DNA of 64,000 bases from Thamnidium elegans. Taxonomy: Eukaryota > Mucoromycota > Mucoromycetes > Mucorales > Mucoraceae. Below, in pieces: positions 47,700 to 58,794 of this stretch; within the stretch, counting starts at the first letter, position 1, and every line of letters starts with the position of its first letter. The DNA lies in assembly GCA_025201345.1 (NCBI GenBank), contig JAIXMG010000017.1:124001-188000 (forward strand). The letters run 5' to 3'. The notes under the pieces were generated by a model. That model ran no database searches. It was given only the letters and a program-made list of their open reading frames with translations, and was not told the DNA's origin. A program made the position numbers and the translations under genes.

Positions 47700-48648
47700 A
47701 TGGCTATTAATAATATGGATCATATCGAGACTTCAGAGGCTCCTACGCCAGAAGGTAGTACAACAAGAAGGTACCAAAAGAATGCTCACAGTAAGTGTTT
47801 ACGCTTAAAACCTATATCTTTTTTTTTATTAACAAACTTATTAGCTCAACGTACTGAAACGACAAGACGCATTGAGGCTTCTGTATTACGAATCCTTAAA
47901 TGGGAAGACCCTATCAGTTCTGGTGTTATTTTAGCCGGCTTGATCGGTTCGATTATTCTGACAGATTCTTATTCTTTACTTCAAATTATTGCCTTTGGGT
48001 TAACACTTGCTATTGGTGTTAACCTTGCTTATGTAGTTGGATCTCGTGTTTGTATGAATATGCTTGCTGATAAACCATCTGAGAACCCATACAAGTAAAA
48101 AAAAAAAAAAAAAAAAATCAGCGAGGAGAGAAAAAAATAACTAAAAAAAAAAAAATCTTGAATTATAGTCACATACTGGAAAATAAACATGAAAACTTAT
48201 TGAGTAAGACAAATGCTATTCATTATAGTTCTGTTGGTGTCGATGTAGCAGAAACAGTGGCTAGAGCATTGACTCGTATTATATTTATTGAGGATACAAA
48301 GACAAGTGTCAAGGTAAGAAACATGACATCATTATTATTTAAGATATATTAAAAATTTATTTTATAATATAGTGGTTTATTATATTTTATTTGACATGGA
48401 AAATATCCGCTTTTGTATCAAGTAGAACCATCGTAACTACATTTATCATTTCAGCCTTTGTTTTACCAAGACTTTATATAAGCAATAAAGACTTGGTTGA
48501 TGCTCGTATCCAACAAAGTCAAGCTCTTTTAAACAGTCAAATTCAACGTACACAAGATTTTGCTAATAGTACTATTGCTGATGTCAAAGTAGCTACTCAA
48601 AGCGCTTATCAAAAGACCACTGATTCAGTTACTAAAAAGGATGAATAA
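47700..48648 (+). CDS. Reticulon-like ER membrane-shaping protein
   Basis: Exons 47700-47790, 47845-48094, 48169-48313 and 48373-48648 give 253 residues. The reticulon homology domain begins with ILKWEDPISSGVILAGLIGS, where the WEDP/W-x-P start and two long hydrophobic hairpins are typical. First hairpin: about residues 55-105. Second: WFIIFYLTWKISAFVSS and TTFIISAFVLPRLYISN. Between them lies the soluble loop with VDVAETVARALTRIIFIED. The tail after KDLVDARIQQSQALLNSQIQ is helical, soluble and ends KKDE. Such hairpins curve tubular ER membranes. The terminal KKDE loosely resembles an ER-retention tail. Confidence 0.86.
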
Positions 48649-48809
48649 ATTATGTTCAGTTTTTTTTTTTTTTTTTTCGCAAAAGATCGAACCCCTAACC
48701 CTCGTTCTTGTGTAGCCTGAAACTAATAAATAATTTAATTTTTTTTTTTTTTATATTTAATTTTTTTATATTCTGGTTCTTCTATTTCTTCTTTTATAAC
48801 TTGAACAAA

Positions 48810-49751
48810 ATGCCTTTTACTGAAGCTATTGACAATAGATCAACTATAAGTGCACCAAATCAACAAGTGCATGATGGCGATGTACCTGATTTCACAACGT
48901 TTAAATTAGAAGGATTTAAAATGAATTCAAGTACAGACATAAACCCTTCACCACACAGACTACGTGAAGCCAGAAGATCGCTTGCTTTATACTTGGAGCC
49001 TATTCAAGGCACACCGATTCAAACCTCTTTTCAATCATTCCAAGAAAAGACCATTCATCAGTTTGGCCCCAATCAAGCTCATAATACACAGTTACACGTT
49101 TCTATTCTCGGTAGGGTACTTATAGAACGAGGTACAGAATTTGCAACAAAATGGAATACGGTAGATGAATTTATTCAAGTAGTCGATGAAGAAATCAACA
49201 AACATAGTTTAAAAGCGCCTAGTTTTACTGGATTCGAGATACTTGATAAGCCTACTAAATCCTTGGTGATTAACGTTCGACTAAATAACGAGTATCAAGC
49301 GTTAGGTAAAGCTATCGATCAAAGAATGTCAGATCAATGTACTTGTTTGGAGGTGAGTCCGATGGATAAGGTGCATCTTGCTTACAACGTATTAAAATCC
49401 ATTTCAAGACCTACGTTAAAAAATATTAAAGAAAAGGCTGAATCGACAATTGATATTTACGATTGGGTAAAGACAGGTGGATCATGGAAACTAACGCTTT
49501 ATGAAGTCATGTTGGAAAGTCAAGTAGTAGGTGTACAACAACAATTGACCGAAATTCGTTCTTGGCCAATTCAACCAAAGCAAGATACTTCTTTTGCTTC
49601 TAATTTACCTGTCTCTCTTCGTATCAAATTATCATTCCTCTCTTCTTGGTTTAAATCTTCTTCCTTTTTATCTAAAAAACCTGTAACTGTCGTTGCTGAA
49701 CCTACTAACCAAAATGCTGTTGTCGTACGTCGTAGAGCTAAACTCATATAA
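48810..49751 (+). CDS. Unknown protein, possibly 2H-phosphoesterase-like
   Basis: Single-exon frame of 313 codons. The ATG at 48810 is chosen because upstream sequence is T-rich low complexity. Two His motifs about 110 residues apart, LHVSILGRV and KVHLAYNVL, resemble the paired H-x-S/T of LigT-like 2H phosphoesterases. The second has Ala instead of Ser/Thr, so activity may be lost or the resemblance may be chance. Other traits are a Ser/Thr-rich start, no signal peptide and a basic Ser/Arg tail (WFKSSSFLSKK, VVVRRRAKLI). I cannot name the family with confidence. Confidence 0.45.
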   Translation: MPFTEAIDNRSTISAPNQQVHDGDVPDFTTFKLEGFKMNSSTDINPSPHRLREARRSLALYLEPIQGTPIQTSFQSFQEKTIHQFGPNQAHNTQLHVSILGRVLIERGTEFATKWNTVDEFIQVVDEEINKHSLKAPSFTGFEILDKPTKSLVINVRLNNEYQALGKAIDQRMSDQCTCLEVSPMDKVHLAYNVLKSISRPTLKNIKEKAESTIDIYDWVKTGGSWKLTLYEVMLESQVVGVQQQLTEIRSWPIQPKQDTSFASNLPVSLRIKLSFLSSWFKSSSFLSKKPVTVVAEPTNQNAVVVRRRAKLI

Positions 49752-49848
49752 AAAAAAATAGTAATAATAATATAATAAATAATATAATAGATTTGTCATA
49801 GCACAGTATTTATTCTTCTTTTTTTTTTTCTTTTTTATATAATTAATT

Positions 49849-50279
49849 CTACTCCATTTTAACATCAGTATCCACTCCACGAATATAAAGAACGTTATTA
49901 CATCTAAATAAATCCCTTTTTAGTCTAGAAAAAAAAAACCAGATCTCGATTATAAATTACCTGATTAAAACTTCACCAAGTGTACCGATAGAAACACCTC
50001 CTTGGAACTCTTCAGTATTTGCCAACTAATAAAAAGGAATTAGTACATTGTTGGTTTACGCGTATTTTTTTTTTTTTTTTTTTTTTACTTGGAGATTCAT
50101 ATAGTTGTCAACAGAGACAAGATAACCTTGGTATTCACCACCCCACTTCAATTTGACAGCGACAGGCTTACCAGTAAGCTCATTGAGAAAAGGTTTGGGG
50201 TTAACAGGTACAAACTATAAGATTTGTTAGATGAGTGTATGCTTATATAAAAAGCGATCCAACAACTTACAGCAGACAT
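49849..50279 (-). CDS. smf1: Small nuclear ribonucleoprotein SmF
   Basis: Core spliceosomal Sm protein F, a member of the heptameric ring on U1, U2, U4 and U5 snRNA. Four exons (50279-50271, 50214-50089, 50025-49961, 49903-49849) give 84 residues, the normal size. The Sm1 motif is in [20 protein letters not shown] with [20 protein letters not shown], and Sm2 is the typical [16 protein letters not shown]. The first exon is only 9 nt (Met-Ser-Ala), so the start is hidden from open-frame searches. The tail is short and acidic. Confidence 0.93.
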
Positions 50280-50424
50280 TGATTAAGTATAGCTTGCAAA
50301 AGAAAAAAGAAAAAAAAAAAAGAAAAGAAAAAATATTTTTATTTAAAAAATTAAAAAGTGACGTAGAATTAAACATTTCAGTGCGCGTTTCAATCTACAT
50401 GCACCCTCTTTATATGTTACAAGT

Positions 50425-51397
50425 CTAATGTTCGTTCTCAAATAAATGCCCAAACGCTTCTCCACACCCCTTTTCTTGCATCCAAGCCTGTAAAAGACTC
50501 AGACTGTTTCTATTCCCAAATGGTCCGTGAATATCAAACTTTAATTCCGTCATATCGTTAAATAATCTAGCCTGGTTTAATTCTTGTGTGTTGTTGCAGT
50601 CCACAAACTGTTTCCATTTCGAAGACATTTTACGATGACTAGCAGGTAGACTAGCCCATGAAATCGTCTTGATATCGTTAATAAAGCGTATCACGTTCTT
50701 TTCTGTACCTTCCAATCCCATCATGCCTGGTTTACCAGGTACCAAAATACCTGTAATTCCATACTTTGGTGCCCAAGCAATAATATCTCCTCTCTATAAC
50801 TCTTGTCAGCACAATAATAAGATCCCTTTTTCACTAGTATTTCTTTACCTTCTCTCTAGTGTAAATCATTGGGAACCAAATCCATTCTCTCAAAAACCTA
50901 ACTGGTCCATCATCTTGATCTACCATATTTTGTTTCTTACTCTTTTCTAAATAAGATACAGCGAAAGGGACAGCTTCCGCTTGTAACTGCTGCATCTTTT
51001 CAATGATCCAGGTTGACCTATCTGCGTCTTCATCCACTTGTATTTCATTCAAGCGATTGACCAAACTGTCATATTCTTCACGCGAGAGCCAAAAATTGGA
51101 TCCAGAAGGTAACGATAATTGATAATCAGTGATATTAGCCAGCGAAATGGAACCGTTAAATACGAGGTGTAATTGTATCTCTTCATCGTCTGGTATTTCA
51201 ATAGGTGCCTTGATAGTAAACTCCAAGTTGCTAGGTAAATTTGAAAAAGGTGTCCAAGTATCTGTTTCCCAACAGCCGTGTAGCTTGGAGTAGAACCTTT
51301 CGTCTTCAGTATGTTGAAACTCAAATTCTTGGTCAAAGTAAATGGATTGTAATAGATCAATTGTGTTTACTGCATCTGTCAAAATCTCGGTTGTCAT
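50425..51397 (-). CDS. RWD domain-containing protein 2-like (RWDD2, DUF1115)
   Basis: Two exons (51397-50849, 50793-50425) give 305 residues. The N-terminal half is an RWD fold: acidic DLLQSIYFDQEFEFQ, then strands with FNGSISLANITDYQLSLP. The C-terminal half carries the RWDD2/DUF1115 segment: FLREWIWFPMIYTREKRGDI, GITGILVPGKPGMMGLEGTE and FIHG-type FDIHGPFGNRNSL. RWD domains bind ubiquitin-conjugating or kinase partners; no enzymatic motif is visible. Cytosolic by absence of signals. It is divergent from VPS33 across a 167-bp promoter region. Confidence 0.82.
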
Positions 51398-51564
51398 GGT
51401 GAAAAGGAGGGGGGTTGTTTAAATTAAGAAGAATTTAAAATATAAGAAGAAAAAAAAGCTCAGTCACGAAACACTTTACAACACACAAAAACGCGGGAAC
51501 AAAAAAGCAATACACTAAAATATTCTCCCCTTCTTTTTTTTTTTCAAAAAAAAAAAAAAAAACA
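51398..51564. promoter_or_regulatory. Shared promoter of RWDD2-like gene and VPS33
   Basis: A 167-bp head-to-head intergenic stretch holding an A/T homopolymer pair (T10, A16) just before the VPS33 ATG. No TATA box is clear on either strand. Co-regulation is only an inference from geometry. Confidence 0.4.
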
Positions 51565-54090
51565 ATGAGTAGTACGGGAACACATCTAGGTAATACGCCA
51601 TTAAACTTGGCGAAGCTGAGAGAATTATCTAGAAGAGAATTACCAGAAATATTAGACAAGGCAAGAAGAGGAAGAAAAAAAAAAATACAGATGTAAAAAA
51701 AAGAGATGAAACTCATTTGTTGTCTGTATAATAGGTGCGTGGAAAGAAGGGACTTGTGTTAGACCCTACTTTAACTGGACCACTTAGTTTGATTGCCGAG
51801 TTTACACTACTCAAGGTAAATACATACCATACACGCATAAAAAAAAAAAAAAAGATATCAACAGTATATATGCAGGATCATGGTGTAGAAAAGATTTATC
51901 ATTTAGAGTCTGATACACTTGAAACAGAATGCCCTGGCCTTATTTATATCTGTCGACCTAAACTTAAATACATGCGGTATATTGCCAGTAAGTTTTTCTA
52001 GATAAATAACAAAAGTATAGTGTTTTAATAGAAAAAGATAGACCACATCAAACATTTTTCCAAGACAACAAAGATAGATTGTTGGTTGTTTTTTGTACCT
52101 GAACGCACCATGATTTGTGAACGTGTATTGGAAGAGGAAGGTGTAAAAGGTGATATTACTATTGGTGATTATGCAATGGACTGGATACCCTGTGAAGACG
52201 ATTTGATATCAATGGAATTAGACCCTTCTACTTGGAAAGAGATTTACTTGGACGGAGATCAAACATCCATTTATTATGCAGCAAAGTCATTAATGAGATT
52301 ACAGTCTATCTATGGTTTATTTCCTCGTATTATAGGTAAAGGTGACGCTGCCAAGGTAAAAATAAATAAATATACGTATACATCTTTTTATTTATAATTA
52401 TATACTTTTAGCAATTGGCTGATATGTTGTTACGTATGAGAAGAGAACAGTCAGTTACGGATCAAGTCACAAGCACTACTTCAGCAAATACACCTTCTTT
52501 ATTAAACAGTATTTCAAATCACATTGACCAGTTTATTATTATTGACCGTAACGTAGATCTGGTTACACCGCTATGTACTGAACTTACGTATGAAGGTTTA
52601 ATCGATGAAACGATCGGTATTAAACATTGCTTTGTTGAACTCGATGCAGCACTTGTCAATCCCGCACAACCAGCTGCTAATAATACAAAGGGAGTGACTC
52701 CTATTCCAGCTACACCTGCACCTACAAATACTACTTCTCCTACTAAAAAGAAAAAATACGTATTGAATTCATCTGACAAATTATTTAGTCAATTACGAGA
52801 TCAAAATTTTGCTGTTGTGGGTGGTATGTTGAATAAAATCGCTAAGCGTATCAATGAGAATTATGAAGAAAGACATCATGCAAAGACAGTAGCACAAATT
52901 CGTGATTTCGTTGGCAGGTTGGGTGAATTACAACAAGAACATCAGTCTTTAAAAATCCGTAAAAAAAAAATTTAATTTGTTGTGGTATTTATACTGACCA
53001 ATCATTTTATTAGATACTGGTATTGCTGAAGAAATTATTGGACATACTGTAACTGATGAGTTTAATAAAGTCTTGGAAGTACAACAAAGTAAAGTATACT
53101 AACTTATTTAAAATGAGACACAAACATTTATTATTATCATCTAGATGTCGTGGCTGGTATTGATGGAAGTAAAGAACCAGAGTATATTGAAGAAATGATG
53201 AATAAACAAAAACCGTTGGTTCAAGTACTTCGTTTACTTTGTCTCATGTCACTTGCACAAGGTGGGTTAAAGCCAAAGTTATTTGATCACTTTGAAAGAG
53301 AGATAGTTCAGGTAAAAAACAGATAAGATAAAAAAAAAGAGAGCTTAAATGACTCATCTGATAAATGATAGGCTTATGGGTACGAACATATCGAGACGTT
53401 ACACCGACTGGAAAAACTCGGGCTTTGGCAGAAAAGAACAAATACCGCAGCATCCAGAAGCACATTTGCTCAATGTAGAAGATTATTGAGATTGATTGTG
53501 GATGATGTAGATGAATTTCATCCTAACGATATATCGTATGTTTACTCTGGCTATGCACCACTTAGTATTCGACTTGTTCAGTGTGCCATGCAAAAATTAG
53601 GACAGGGTTCTATACAAAGTACAGGAGGTAGTGCCGCCAGTTTATTCTCATATGTAGGTGGTGGTGGTGGTGGTGGCGGTAGTTCTGCCAATTTTAATAA
53701 AGAAGAAAAAAATACAAAGAATGAAACTGGTTGGCGTGGTTCTGAAGATATTTTAAAGTTGTTGCCAGGACAGGCATTTGATATTAAACAAACTGTAGAG
53801 TATGGTGCTGAGACGAATGCTGCTATGGCAAGAGCTAAAAGACACGGGTTACAGCATGGTAAGACAACCATCATCTTTTTCTTGGGTGGGTGTACTCATA
53901 CGGAAGTATCGGCCGTTCGATTCCTTGCTCAACATGATGAAGGTAAGTTACTTATTATATTATCTATATAACGTACTAAAACCCTTTTTTTTTTACTACT
54001 GTTATAGGTCGTGATTACCTAGTTGCTACCACTCAGATCATTAACGGTAATTCCTTTTTGGCACCAATCATTCAAACAAGACAAGAATAA
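51565..54090 (+). CDS. vps33: Vacuolar sorting protein VPS33 (SM protein)
   Basis: Sec1/Munc18 subunit of the HOPS and CORVET tethering complexes that promotes SNARE assembly at vacuole and endosome. Nine exons (51565-51660, 51735-51815, 51876-51987, 52042-52355, 52412-52958, 53014-53088, 53145-53311, 53372-53942, 54008-54090) join to 681 residues. Motifs: KKGLVLDPTLTGPLSLIAEF, LFFVPERTMICERVLEEEG, IDRNVDLVTPLCTELTYEGL and FFLGGCTHTEVSAVRFLA. The first intron starts GC (AAG-gcaaga) and ends AG. The intron before 52042 offers AGs at 52031, 52037 and 52041; only the last keeps frame. A Gly-8 loop (VGGGGGGGGSS) is inserted near the C-terminus. Confidence 0.93.
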
Positions 54091-54190
54091 ATATAATATA
54101 TATCGGGCGTTTAAAATAATAAAATTACAGAAAAAAAAAAAAAAAAACTTTTTTTGCACCTCTTTGGTTCCAAACAATTTTAAATTTTAT

Positions 54191-54535
54191 ATGGCACCAC
54201 TTGTGTTGAAAATAAAAGGCAATAAAACCTTTTCTCCATTTTCGACACTTTCGTCCGAAGACGAACTTCAAAAGACTTGGAGAGTTTGTACAAAAGTAAA
54301 AGATTCACTCGAGAATGGTTCAAGGTTAGAAAATTTATCTTGGAGATTATGGTTTAGACAACATTCTGCCAATAACAAAAAAGCGTTTCGAAAGTTATCC
54401 CTTGATACTACTCGAAAATTAAGTAATAATGTAAAAATCGCTTCATTTAAACAAGTGCCTATTAAACAAGAACCCTACTTTTACCAGCAGCAACAGCAAC
54501 AGCTACAGCAACAACAACAGCAAGCACTTTTACTA

Positions 54536-54575
<40 letters not shown>

Positions 54576-55896
54576 GGCAACAACAAATTCAACTGCGACA
54601 CCAACAACAACAGTTGGAACAACAACAAGCGATGGTATTTGAACAACAACCTTTATTAGACGTTTCATTTTTCAATCAAAATAATAATTTTACAGTGCCT
54701 ACGATGAACCAAAACCATGGTGATATAATAGAACTAGATGAAATATTTAATGCCTTTAATAATGAGTTTAATATTCCAACCACAGCACCAGTGATTACAA
54801 CAACAGATATGGGTATGGCAGATGGTTGGGATTTTGGTATACCTTCACCTACCAATCCTTACTACTCTCCTACTCAAACCAACAATACCATCTTGGGTAA
54901 TTATGATAACACTTCTTCTGCTGAAGGTACGGGTGATGCTATGTACGTTTCCGGTACTTCCATGCCCCCGCCCCCTGTTGCTACTCTTCGAAATAAGTTA
55001 TTGGAAAATCAACAAGTTCGTTTTCATCATAAAACTCCTCCTATGTCTACTTCTACTAGTGCTTCCACTGTAGCCAGTATTAATTTAATGGAAGAATCAC
55101 CGTAAGCCCCCCCCCCCTTTTTTTTTTCTTTCTTCTCTCTGAATAACTTAATTATACGTAGCAGTTTTGTTGATCCTAGTTTTTCTGCTCCAAATTCTCC
55201 ACCTTTATTTCCTTCAAATTACGATTCTAAACTTAAAAAATCAACAGACGGACAAACAAAACCTATTTGTACCAATTGTAGTGCAACAAGTACTCCTCTT
55301 TGGAGAAGGTCTGCTGAAGATGAATTGTTATGTAATGCTTGTGGTCTCTAGTAAGTATATTTTTTTTTCTCTTGGTGCACAAAAATTTATGAACTCATGT
55401 TACCTTTTTTTTTTTTTACAAGTCAAAAATTACATAATGCTCCGAGACCAAAAACATTAAAACCACATAATACCAGAAAAGAAGCAAAAGATGATGAGGC
55501 ATCTCAACTCGTGTGTTCAAATTGTTCAACTACTACAACACCGCTATGGCGAAGAGATGATGAAGGTGCTCCTTTGTGTAACGCATGTGGTCTATAGTTA
55601 GTAGAGATAACTGATTTTTGTGGCATGTCAAAAAATATTAATTTTTTTTTTATTGTAGTCTTAAATTACATCATGAACGTAGACCATTATCAATGAAGAC
55701 AGATATTATTAAAAAGAGGCAACGATATGAAAGTAATACAGCTAATAATAATAATAATACTGGCAAAAAAAAGAAAAAGTCAGATTCTTCTAGTGAACCA
55801 ACATCTCCTTTATTTACACAGCAACAGGAACAACAACATTTTACGATTGGATATCCTACTACTATGGATGATTTGATGTCAAATCATTACTATTAA
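54191..55896 (+). CDS. GATA transcription factor with two zinc fingers and DUF1752
   Basis: Four exons (54191-55101, 55165-55350, 55423-55596, 55659-55896) give 502 residues. The N-terminal DUF1752-like module of fungal nitrogen GATA factors is marked by [15 protein letters not shown] Gln-rich activation region with almost pure CAA/CAG runs follows. Two Cys-X2-Cys-X17-Cys-X2-Cys fingers come next ([15 protein letters not shown]...CNACGL and [16 protein letters not shown]...CNACGL). After finger 2 comes a basic tail ([21 protein letters not shown]). Both finger exons end at the same codon (phase 2, inside Tyr). The protein likely binds GATA sites in nitrogen or other nutrient genes; two fingers also recall iron regulators, but the long Cys-rich linker of SREA types is missing. 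The gene starts 100 bp after VPS33. Confidence 0.9.
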
Positions 55897-56100
55897 TCTC
55901 TCTTTCTCTTTATTTATATACACTATATTTATATATATATATATATATATATATTCATTTCTTTTTTTTTTTCTCTTTTTCTTGTATTATACGTTCACTT
56001 TTTATTATCCCAGCTCTTTTTTTATATATATACATATATGTATACACATATTATTAATCCATTTCTTTTTTTTTTCTTTTTTTTTTATATATGTACTTTA
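55897..56100. other. Short convergent intergenic region with TA repeat
   Basis: Separates the convergent GATA and ELMO genes. Contains a TA microsatellite (about 55930-55952) and T runs; probably both 3' UTRs. Confidence 0.5.
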
Positions 56101-57075
56101 TTATTCCAGTAATGTAATTGTTTCTAATAATAAATCTTTTTCGACTTGTTGTTTAAATTCAATAAATTTACTTTCAAAATCCATCACAGTAAGACTTGGT
56201 TCATGTGTAATCCAAAACTGGTTGAATTGATTAAACAAGTAACAATAAAACTCTTGAAACATATCCACATTAGCCCCGTATTGAAATAAATACATTTGTA
56301 ATTTCCTGGATTCTAATGCTTGATAACAAAATTTGGTAATGTTAATACCTACAATAGCATAAGGGTACCAATTGGTAGGATGTGATGCGTGTTGTAAAAC
56401 TGAGTGCGCGTAGGTAGGATATTTCTTTACAAAATACAATAAATCCAGTAAACCTTGCATACCCATACCTCGAAAATCAGTTGCTGGATCTGATCCTTGA
56501 AACCCTATATCAACCCATTGTTTACTGATACGTGTCTGTAATGGTGTATCAGGTTTCATTCGGTTCCATAAATCCATCAAATGTTGTTCATGCTCTGAGT
56601 TTTTTGAATCGTATTTGGTTTTGATTTGTTGTTCAACAGTATACAGTACCTGATTGGTGTCATAAATTCGATTTAAGCTGGTCTCAAGTACTTGTGTAGC
56701 CAAGCTTTCCTTGCTAAATTCTTTTTTAAGAGCAACTGAACTAACTATCTCTTGTACTTGGCAACCAGGTTGTTCTAGTTGGTATTTTTCTTCTTGTAAC
56801 TGACTTGAATAAAAAATGGACCTATCTGCCCTCATAAAATTAATTTTGTAAGTATAAAGGTTGTATATATCAAAGAGCTTTCTCTTACCGATACGATAGA
56901 GTATTTCTTTCGAAACTATAATCTCTTTTTCATTTACAAATGCTATATTACATAACCTGTATATTTCGGAAGTCCTGGTCGTGACGTGAATGACATATTT
57001 TAACCCCTTGTATACTGACAGTAACAATGGAAATTGGTAAATTCTATTTAATATTATTAAAAATACCCAATTCAT
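56101..57075 (-). CDS. ELMO-domain protein
   Basis: Open across 324 codons. The ELMO/CED-12 core is marked by KQWVDIGFQGSDPATDFRG, MGMQGLLDLLYFVKKYP and SHPTNWYPYAIVGINITKF. By family knowledge such proteins act as GTPase-activating factors for Arl2/ARF-like GTPases (ELMOD) or with Dock exchange factors; the Arg of ATDFRG fits the ELMOD-type arginine finger region. The N-terminus (MNWVFLIILNRIYQFPLLLS) is hydrophobic and may be a membrane anchor. Bases 56826-56888 look like an optional intron (GTAAGA...GCAG, 63 nt, stop-free). Removing it gives 303 residues and drops only the sequence around KLFDIYNLY. Confidence 0.83.
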   Translation of the reverse strand: MNWVFLIILNRIYQFPLLLSVYKGLKYVIHVTTRTSEIYRLCNIAFVNEKEIIVSKEILYRIGKRKLFDIYNLYTYKINFMRADRSIFYSSQLQEEKYQLEQPGCQVQEIVSSVALKKEFSKESLATQVLETSLNRIYDTNQVLYTVEQQIKTKYDSKNSEHEQHLMDLWNRMKPDTPLQTRISKQWVDIGFQGSDPATDFRGMGMQGLLDLLYFVKKYPTYAHSVLQHASHPTNWYPYAIVGINITKFCYQALESRKLQMYLFQYGANVDMFQEFYCYLFNQFNQFWITHEPSLTVMDFESKFIEFKQQVEKDLLLETITLLE

Positions 57076-57852
57076 GGCAAAAAAAAGAGAAAAGAAAAAA
57101 AGAGTAGCGTTTCACATGTGAGTAGAAAAAAAAATAACTTAAGCATTTGGCGGACAGTAGATTTTTAAATTGTTTTTGTACCTGATAAAAAAAACCCCCC
57201 TTTCTTCATTTTATAGTAAACTTGTTTCATTTAATGTATCTTGTAATGTATATATGTATATGCTAAAAAAAATTCTGTATTAGCTAAAAGGCAATGTATA
57301 CTCGCTTCTAGATAAATTATTTCATCAGTTTTTACACTTGAAACAATTCTTAATTTTGACGGTCACTTCTTCATAAGGACGGAAAATAGGTACAAAAGAC
57401 GCTTCGAATATCGCGACGATGTATTGAAAAAACCTCATGAACTGTATTACTTAATCAAAAAGGTCTTATGCAACCCTCATTATACTACTACCTACTTAAA
57501 CTATGTATTCTCTGAACAAATATTCTACAGAGGGGAGGATTGTAGTTACTTATCACTTGGTTTGTATTTCCTACACACCCGATCAGAAAAGTTACGGTTA
57601 AATACTTTGCGGGCGGGCGACTTTCTAAAAGATTAACTCTTGTCAACAAGAGGTTTAGAATAAAATCAGAAAAACGCATATAAAAGAAAGTGTCACGTTT
57701 GCTTTATCCTGTGATATGATATCTGACAGTTGCAATGCCACGGGTCGAAACAAAAAAAAGTGCTCGATCAACCAGCTATTTGATTTTAAAAGTGAACATT
57801 GTTAAATACAACCATACTTTATTTAATAAGTAGGGCACTTTTTCAGTGTGTT
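57076..57852. other. Intergenic region
   Basis: No gene found; the open frame near 57424-57636 has no recognisable motif. Contains A-rich and T-rich runs on the left and mixed sequence in the middle. Confidence 0.5.
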
Positions 57853-58758
57853 TTATTGTTGGATTGTACCAAACATTTGGTTGGTATTATCACCATTTAA
57901 AGGTCTCACTTTTCTTACTCCTGCAAAACCCCTTCTGTCACCTTTAGTCATCATGATTTTCCAGTTAGCTTTCAAGTTTGATAAGACACGTTCAATATCT
58001 TCATTATGGTCAGGCGAAGACGCTAATAATGAAGTCATCTGTAACATCTTTGCAGCAGTAGCGGCAGGGTTTTGAGACGACCCAAAATCGGTAAATAATT
58101 TATTAAATACATCTATTTAAATATATTAGATTTCTTTTTTTAAAAAATAAATAAATAAATAAAATACATACCTTCTAATCGTTTTGTCTGTAGTAAAATG
58201 ACATTATCTCTAAAACTACGTAAAGCCATATTCCTTACGTTCCACAACTCGGCTTCATCAGGCGACCTATACCTAACATCTGTTCGAAGAGGTAAAAAGA
58301 CGGCTTCAAAGTAAGGTAAAGCATAGGTAAAGAAAAACGACCACTGTTCCACCAACCGATCCAACAATTTCTCGTCTGTCACGCCAAACATTTTAGCATT
58401 TAACGTAAACATACCATCCCTTAACAGCGCTTCAATATCTCTATAAAACTGAGGTGTGATCGAATCCGACAGACATCGCCGTAACAACTCATTCAGATCT
58501 TCAATAGCCCCCTGAACTCCCTCGCCATTAAATAACGGCAAAACACGAACACAAAGCGTTTGCCAAGCATCACCTTGCGTGGTATTATTGATTGTCGAAT
58601 TAATAACCGACGGTAAAGTAATGCTACTCATACTATTCTGTCGATGATACTGCAAATGATTTAAGGACGGTGTGGTGGTAGAAGGAGCTGCCATAGATTG
58701 AAACGACATATTACCTTGGTTACTAGAGAAATAGAAATTGCTTGGGTTCAAGGTACTG

Positions 58759-58794
<36 letters not shown>

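Noticed and set aside
48680..48712. Partial tRNA T-arm and telomere-like CCCTAA
   Set aside because: Only the T-loop-like bases and one and a half CCCTAA units are present; no cloverleaf and no repeat array.
52021..52045. Apparent frameshift in VPS33 between exons 3 and 4
   Set aside because: Using the third acceptor AG at 52040-52041 restores the conserved frame, so no frameshift is needed.
54462..54668. Valine/alanine-rich minus frame
   Set aside because: Antisense of the Gln-run region of the GATA gene.
57424..57636. 70-codon plus frame in the ELMO-HbrB gap
   Set aside because: No promoter, introns or motif; composition like surrounding non-coding DNA.
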